Shown: piece after piece, positions 58,989 to 64,000 of the stretch
Layout of the letters: each line of letters opens with the position of its first letter
How positions within the stretch are numbered: the stretch's first letter is position 1
NCBI RefSeq assembly: GCF_003473485.1
Contig: NC_053046.1
Location: 41,191,832-41,255,831 of the forward strand
Source: Medicago truncatula
Taxonomy: Eukaryota > Streptophyta > Magnoliopsida > Fabales > Fabaceae
Direction: 5' to 3'
DNA: 64,000 bases
Translations under genes and position numbers: made by a program
The notes under the pieces: generated by a model
Seen by the model: only the letters and a program-made list of their open reading frames with translations
The model's database searches: none
What the model was told of the DNA's origin: nothing

Positions 58989-60038
58989 ATGGGTGTCCTC
59001 GGAGCAATACTAAGACATTTGGACACAACAATAGGGTAATAAATTAATCATCTCTCTCCGGTTACTGATTCTAAATTATTTTCATTCTAGTCTTCCACTT
59101 TTCTACAATTATCTAGATGAAGGAATACTATTATATATAATATTCCTTCAAAATATTGCATGTACAAAATTCTCTCTTTTGCAAAAATATATTCATGAAG
59201 ATAGGTTTTCTAGCTAGACTTCAAAACACATGGGACAAACCCTAAATTTAGGTTCTTGATTTTATGTGTTTCCTCTTGATAACATCCTACTTTTTTGTGT
59301 ACCAGGCCCGGAGTAATGCTTCTTTATCCTTTGTAAGTAATGTCACGTATAGCAAGTTTCATTTTATTATAACTAATATTCAATGACTAATCATTTTATT
59401 ATAACTAATATGTAATGTTTAACTTCAAATATGATAGATATGCATCAATGAGGGCAATTGAAAGTCCTTCAACCTTAGATGACCAACAGTGGCTAACATA
59501 TTGGGTTTTATATTCTTTCATAACTCTCTTCGAGCTTTCAACTTACAAGGTCCTATATTGGTAGGTTCAGCAATTTTCATGACAAATTCATCTATATATA
59601 CATTATACACAACAATTTGAGAATATTTATTTGGCTTAATAAACAATATCAATAGGTTTCCCATTTGGCCATACATGAAGCTTGTGTTCTGCATATGGTT
59701 GGTACTGCCAATGTTCAATGGAGCAGCTTACATATATGAGAATTATGCAAGGACATACGTCAAGAAATTTGGCAACTATGGAAGTTATAATTATCCTGAG
59801 GAGTACAAGAAGGTCCTTCATATGATGACTTTCGATGCAAGAAAAGCAGTTGAACGTTATATCGATAGATTTGGCCCAGATGCATTTGAGAGAGTGATTA
59901 GAGCAGTATGTTACAAACAACTATTAGCCAAAGTTATAAATATTTATTTACTTATTATAAAAATTCATCTTTTACTATTTTTTTCATAATCTATTTTCAC
60001 TTTATATTCAGGCTGAGAAAGAAGCAAAGAAGCATTGA
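58989..60038 (+). CDS. HVA22: HVA22/DP1 (TB2) family membrane protein
   Basis: Five exons, 58989-59035, 59306-59332, 59438-59560, 59656-59905 and 60012-60038 (47, 27, 123, 250 and 27 nt), give 157 residues with all phases agreeing. The product starts MGVLGAILRHLDTTIGPGVM, then [32 protein letters not shown], the TB2/DP1/HVA22 signature. Two hydrophobic hairpin segments follow, about 51-67 and 73-97 (including LVFCIWLVLPMFNGAAYIYE). The tail is hydrophilic and ends AEKEAKKH. HVA22 proteins shape ER tubules and affect vesicle traffic; barley HVA22 is induced by ABA and stress. No ABRE was seen close upstream, so ABA control is not shown. The 27-nt exons 2 and 5 are easily missed by gene finders. 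The length fits the longer family members. Confidence 0.9.
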
Positions 60039-61938
60039 GTGAGTGTCAATTTAACCAAGTTGGCATGGGAAGAAGAATGTAAACACGTTATATTCAGTTC
60101 TTCATTCTGTCAATATATTCTAGCATGTAGAAAACTGATTGAGTTTCAGAATTAATTATTATAGTTAAACGAGAGCAATCTTATTTTCTATGATTAATAT
60201 GTTTTTTTATGTACATCCCTTGGATTAATTAAGAATAAATAGCGTTCAATTTGATTAACTAAGATAGAACCAAAAAAATTTACACAGTAACTGTAAGTAC
60301 GTACTAACATAAAAATATGATCTAATAATAAGTGTCATAATTTATTTTAGTTTTTCAACATTTTGATAAATGGATTATAAAGTGGACCAAAACTTGAAAA
60401 TCACTCTAAATTAATACCAACAATGACCCATGTCATCTTTTAAAGGTGGAAGCTCATTGTCATCCCTTTTCTCATGAATGAGATTGTGACTTACATCAAT
60501 TCGAGGACAACAAAGGAAAATTAATGAGATGAGTTTTTATACACTCACATTAATTTTTCTTTTCTTTTTTAGAATTGTGTACCAATATATCAGATCATTG
60601 TCTCCCTCATAAAAATGAGGAGGAGTGTGAGCTTTTACTTCCGATAGGTATCATGAATCGTCGTTGTTTGGGGGTGGGTGATTCATTGAAGTTTAGGTAC
60701 CATACATTTTGCCTTTTATTTAACGAATCAACATATATATTATCAACTTCAATCCTTTCTATCAGAAAAACTTCTATCCTTATATCTTATGTTCACTTAC
60801 TAAGAATATTCTTTATATTAGACGATAAGAGTGTAGATTATCAACAACAACAAAAAATGATTAGTTTGTCAACACATGTATTAATTAATAAAACAAATAA
60901 TAACAAGTCCTTGATCCATTGTTTAAGGAATAAAAAAGACCACTTTTGTATAAAAAATTATGCATTTATTACTTGAACAAGTGTTTGGCTTATACTCCTT
61001 AGGGCACTAATTAGCATAAACTAAAAATTAATGATGACAATGGAAGACTAGAAGTATATATGGCTAAAATATAACTGAATGAGGGCCAACTGCAACACTT
61101 TGCCTGCCAACTTTTTTGTTAGACTTGATAAAATTTTATGCTTACTTCGTGATACATTATGAATCAAGTATGAAAGAATATCTGGCACTAAATCAATTAA
61201 AGAGATTGGTTTACTTTCATATATTTAAAACCATTAAAAAGGCTTAATTCAAACCATATCACAACTTAATTAGTGTGTATCTTTTTTTGACAATGAAAGT
61301 GTGTGTATCTATCATAGCATATATTGTTCTCATAACAGCGTAACCAAATTCTTTTTGAGAGCTTTGTAAACATATGATTATCTCTCCCTCAAAAAAAAAA
61401 TAAAAAAATTATTATCTTCTCATTTATATGGTGGCTTCAGTGGTACCCAATAGCTTATTAAATTAATTTATAAAGACAGAAGTTCAAGATTTATTGAATA
61501 GGTTTAGCAATCTTATGTATTTATGAGAGATGTGTTATATACCCTTATTCAAGATTTTTGTAAAGTCATTGAACAGATGCGAGTACCTGACTCAAAAATA
61601 GATATCAAAAGCATCATCTTTGATGATAAAATTCTGTAAAGAGCAAAAAACATCAAAACTGAGTTGGATGATCAAAAGCTTGGATGGAATTAGTTCAATT
61701 TTCCGCCGGTTTCAGCAACCTGGCAATATTGATACACGGACAAACTTATTTATTATGTTCACAAATGCATATATACTATAAAAGGAAAAAACCAGATATG
61801 ATAAAATGATATGACTTACGCCTAAAATCAGTATACTTTAGTCTATTATCTCTGAATTTCTAGATTCCTATCAAAGTCAGTAGTCACAAATGAGAGCATG
61901 GCAAAATGGATCACTCTTTATCTATCTTGATCCATATT
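60039..61938. other. Intergenic region between convergent genes
   Basis: Holds the two 3'UTRs and AT-rich DNA. A 133-codon frame at 60575-60976 has no recognisable domain and is Ile/Lys/Asn-rich in a way expected by chance from AT-rich DNA, so it is not called. Confidence 0.45.
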
Positions 61939-63987
61939 TCAAGAGGATTTTAGAATGTGCTTAGCTCTTTTAGGACCAAGTCGGACAGGACTAGATCTTA
62001 TCGTGCCGTTCGGTTTAAAAGAATCAACAGCAGGATAACTTGTAGGATTTAGATTTTGTGCCACATTCTGGCAACACCTACTTCTCGCAATCTCCACTTG
62101 TGGATCAAGTACCACTGCTCTTTTGTTACATTGCAATTCTACATTTGAGTTTTCTCGAGTCAACTTTGGCATGCGACTCATGTTTTCTCTCACTTCTATA
62201 TTGGATACCTTGATAGGTTTTCTGGAATCATCAAGATTATCTGCAGGTCTCTTCCTGATATTTGTGCATGGATGATGATGGTCTTTGACAACCATACCAT
62301 CCAACATTACTCTGTCAACGGCCTTATTTATGTTTCTAAAAACATTATTCATGGTAGTGTGTGTAACTGAAGCTTGTGGAGATTGAACAATTGATGCTGG
62401 ACAAAGAGGGGTCGTCTTCATGGGACCCCGAGAAATCAAAGGATTAGAAGAGTAGAGAACTTTTGTTGAATGATTAGGAGATGGCGTGATAAAATTATTT
62501 CCCCATCGATTTTGTGGAAAACTTTGATTAGCTACGCCAGAAAATTGCTGAGAATATGTCCCGCTTAGCATGTCATCTGTTGAGCTTGACAACCAAACTA
62601 TATCACTTCTATAAGGCCCCTGACTCCAATATGTTTTGGCCTGTTCATTGGCAGCAGGCTGCAAGAAAGGAAATCCAAAGGCTGATTTTGTAACATGAGG
62701 ATTTTTGTTCCTGCCATTTAGCTCACCGTTTCTTGAACATGTCGGCTGATTAAAATTGCAAGGAGTGGGTAATACCTGTGGCCGAGAGCATAGTACTGAT
62801 GGTTTAGAACCAGCTATAAACTGCTCTGAAGAGTCATTGGGTGTCCCATTATATACTGTATATGAGGTGGATTCCTGAGCAATAGAATTGAAATAAGAAC
62901 CAGCATTTCTGCCGACTCCGAGACTTCCATTTTGAGAAACATGATTACTTTGCATATCAGTAAACTGTTGAGGAAATCCCTGAGTGCTTTGTAATCCATG
63001 AGTACTTTGAATTTTCTCAGACTGCAATACACTATCGGTTGATATTTGTAAAGAGGAACCAGATACCCAATCCGGCTTGGAACATCTTTGCAGTAAAGAA
63101 TTTTCTAAAGCAGTATATTCAGCATAATGCCTTCTTTTGGATTCCTCGTCGCTCCAGACAACTCCTGTAAATTGTTGTGGCTCTTGGCTGCTTCTAGCAA
63201 TCGGAACATCTTTACCCATCAATCTCATTGTTGGTTGGCTGGAACTTGGTGAGATATGATCTGAACCTTCTTTCAGTGAAACCATCCCATTTCTGTTATG
63301 ATTCTGCACTCTTTCACGTTGGTTCTGTTCAACACACGAATTATGTTTAAGGAACTCTGAATGTAGTGGCTGCACATGGTGACTGGAACACATTTCAGAA
63401 TTAGGTGGATGGATATCTTCTGTTTGACTGCATAACTCGGTCACAGCTAACCTGGGTGGATAATTAGGTAATGAATTTGGACCATCTTTTCCTAATGTCT
63501 TCTGACCAAAATGCCTCTCATTAATGCTTAAATTTTCCTGGCTACTTTGACAGAGAATATTATTACTAGACAAGCCACTTAAAGAATCTCCTAATGGACT
63601 TGATGTCTCCAGCTGGTTCGTGCCAACATTTCCATTTGAACTGAAATTGATCTTGTCCATTCCAACATTTCCATTTGAACTGAAATTGATCAGCTCACCA
63701 TGAGAATTGAGTGGCAACCCGAAAAAGTTGGGATCCAAACAGCTATTTCTTATGCATCCTTGTCCCCAGCTTGAAAAAGGGTATGATTTATCAATCATAT
63801 CTTCAGGAAACATATTATCCAACTGTTTATCATCCAAGGTCTGGTTACTATTACCATTATCTCCATAATAGGACGATGAAGGTGATGGAGATTCAGGTTT
63901 TTCATTTACTTTGCCATATGGAGCAGAATAAGATGATGAAGGCTCCAGGAGTGTCTTTGTACTTGCATTTTTGTTCACAATGTCAAC
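61939..63987 (-). CDS. 3' exon of a large Ser/Asn/Pro/Gln-rich protein (partial)
   Basis: One exon of 683 codons incl. stop, in phase from a clear acceptor (CTACTTTTCAG|GTTGAC, exon start 63987) to TGA at 61939; the 5' part lies beyond the window. Opening the frame on a GTG at 63978 would be an artefact, as GTTGACATT just before it is also in frame. The product is hydrophilic and Ser, Asn, Gln and Pro rich, with no membrane segment. It has basic clusters near the end (IRKRPAD..DSRKPIK, and VRLGPKRAKHILKSS as the last 15 residues), consistent with a nuclear protein. A 12-residue block, INFSSNGNVG plus two, is tandemly duplicated, from 36-45-bp DNA repeats at about 63620-63695. I do not recognise the family. 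Confidence 0.75.
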   Translation of the reverse strand, partial: VDIVNKNASTKTLLEPSSSYSAPYGKVNEKPESPSPSSSYYGDNGNSNQTLDDKQLDNMFPEDMIDKSYPFSSWGQGCIRNSCLDPNFFGLPLNSHGELINFSSNGNVGMDKINFSSNGNVGTNQLETSSPLGDSLSGLSSNNILCQSSQENLSINERHFGQKTLGKDGPNSLPNYPPRLAVTELCSQTEDIHPPNSEMCSSHHVQPLHSEFLKHNSCVEQNQRERVQNHNRNGMVSLKEGSDHISPSSSQPTMRLMGKDVPIARSSQEPQQFTGVVWSDEESKRRHYAEYTALENSLLQRCSKPDWVSGSSLQISTDSVLQSEKIQSTHGLQSTQGFPQQFTDMQSNHVSQNGSLGVGRNAGSYFNSIAQESTSYTVYNGTPNDSSEQFIAGSKPSVLCSRPQVLPTPCNFNQPTCSRNGELNGRNKNPHVTKSAFGFPFLQPAANEQAKTYWSQGPYRSDIVWLSSSTDDMLSGTYSQQFSGVANQSFPQNRWGNNFITPSPNHSTKVLYSSNPLISRGPMKTTPLCPASIVQSPQASVTHTTMNNVFRNINKAVDRVMLDGMVVKDHHHPCTNIRKRPADNLDDSRKPIKVSNIEVRENMSRMPKLTRENSNVELQCNKRAVVLDPQVEIARSRCCQNVAQNLNPTSYPAVDSFKPNGTIRSSPVRLGPKRAKHILKSS

Positions 63988-64000
63988 CTGAAAAGTAGGA

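Noticed and set aside
60575-60976. 133-codon plus-strand frame downstream of the HVA22-like gene
   Set aside because: Composition is as expected by chance from AT-rich DNA and no family is recognised; cannot be supported without transcripts.

Overview
This is nuclear genomic DNA from a plant, most likely a legume of the Medicago/Trifolium/Pisum group. The evidence is GT-AG introns in several genes, plant-only gene families (PAR1-type HLH, XTH, CYP, PDF1, HVA22), AT-rich intergenic DNA, Stowaway, PIF/Harbinger, hAT and Mutator-type elements, tRNA-derived SINEs, and LTRs of a kind I associate with legume retrotransposons. The species call is inference. Nothing bacterial, viral or organellar was seen.

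Genes, left to right: a PAR1-like non-DNA-binding HLH regulator (2135-2578, +); a tail-anchored coiled-coil protein of the peroxisomal/mitochondrial division factor type (17067-18002, +); an acidic unknown protein with three coding exons and an apparent 3'UTR intron (21796-23185, -); a xyloglucan endotransglucosylase/hydrolase (26651-28122, -); a CYP85-clan cytochrome P450 (38199-39963, -); a proline-rich protodermal factor 1-like protein with two L1 boxes upstream (46439-48927, +); a membrane-anchored alpha/beta hydrolase (51260-52336, -); an HVA22/DP1 family protein (58989-60038, +); and the 3' exon of a large Ser/Asn/Pro/Gln-rich protein that runs off the right edge (61939-63987, -). They are ordinary, independently transcribed plant genes and no pathway cluster is apparent. 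I joined exons by reading splice sites and checking phase; each joined model stays in frame.

Much of the remaining DNA is nested transposable elements, many with exact target-site duplications (TSDs). The outstanding structure is an 8.7-kb Mutator-like element (MULE-A, 5454-14175) with a perfect 9-bp TSD. It carries a 115-codon gene behind a TATA box in its left terminal repeat, two adjacent large hairpins, a third hairpin, an apparent internal duplication and reverse-oriented TATA/CT-rich leaders. It has itself been hit by a solo LTR (6489-8572), a PIF/Harbinger-like element (9557-10760) and a second solo LTR (11618-13274).

Two relatives are present: MULE-B (14786-15375), and MULE-C (28460-30942), which has an exact 9-bp TSD, is split by a third solo LTR and lies 337 bp upstream of the XTH start codon. 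The family is marked by runs of short palindromes centred on GTTAAC or CTTAAG next to the ends. This family is the best candidate for an undescribed system in the window.

Other nested insertions include a hAT element inside a small MULE-type element (53448-54234), a 1.4-kb MULE (54754-56190), SINEs with long TSDs, and a 5'-truncated, broken L1 LINE (32056-33935).
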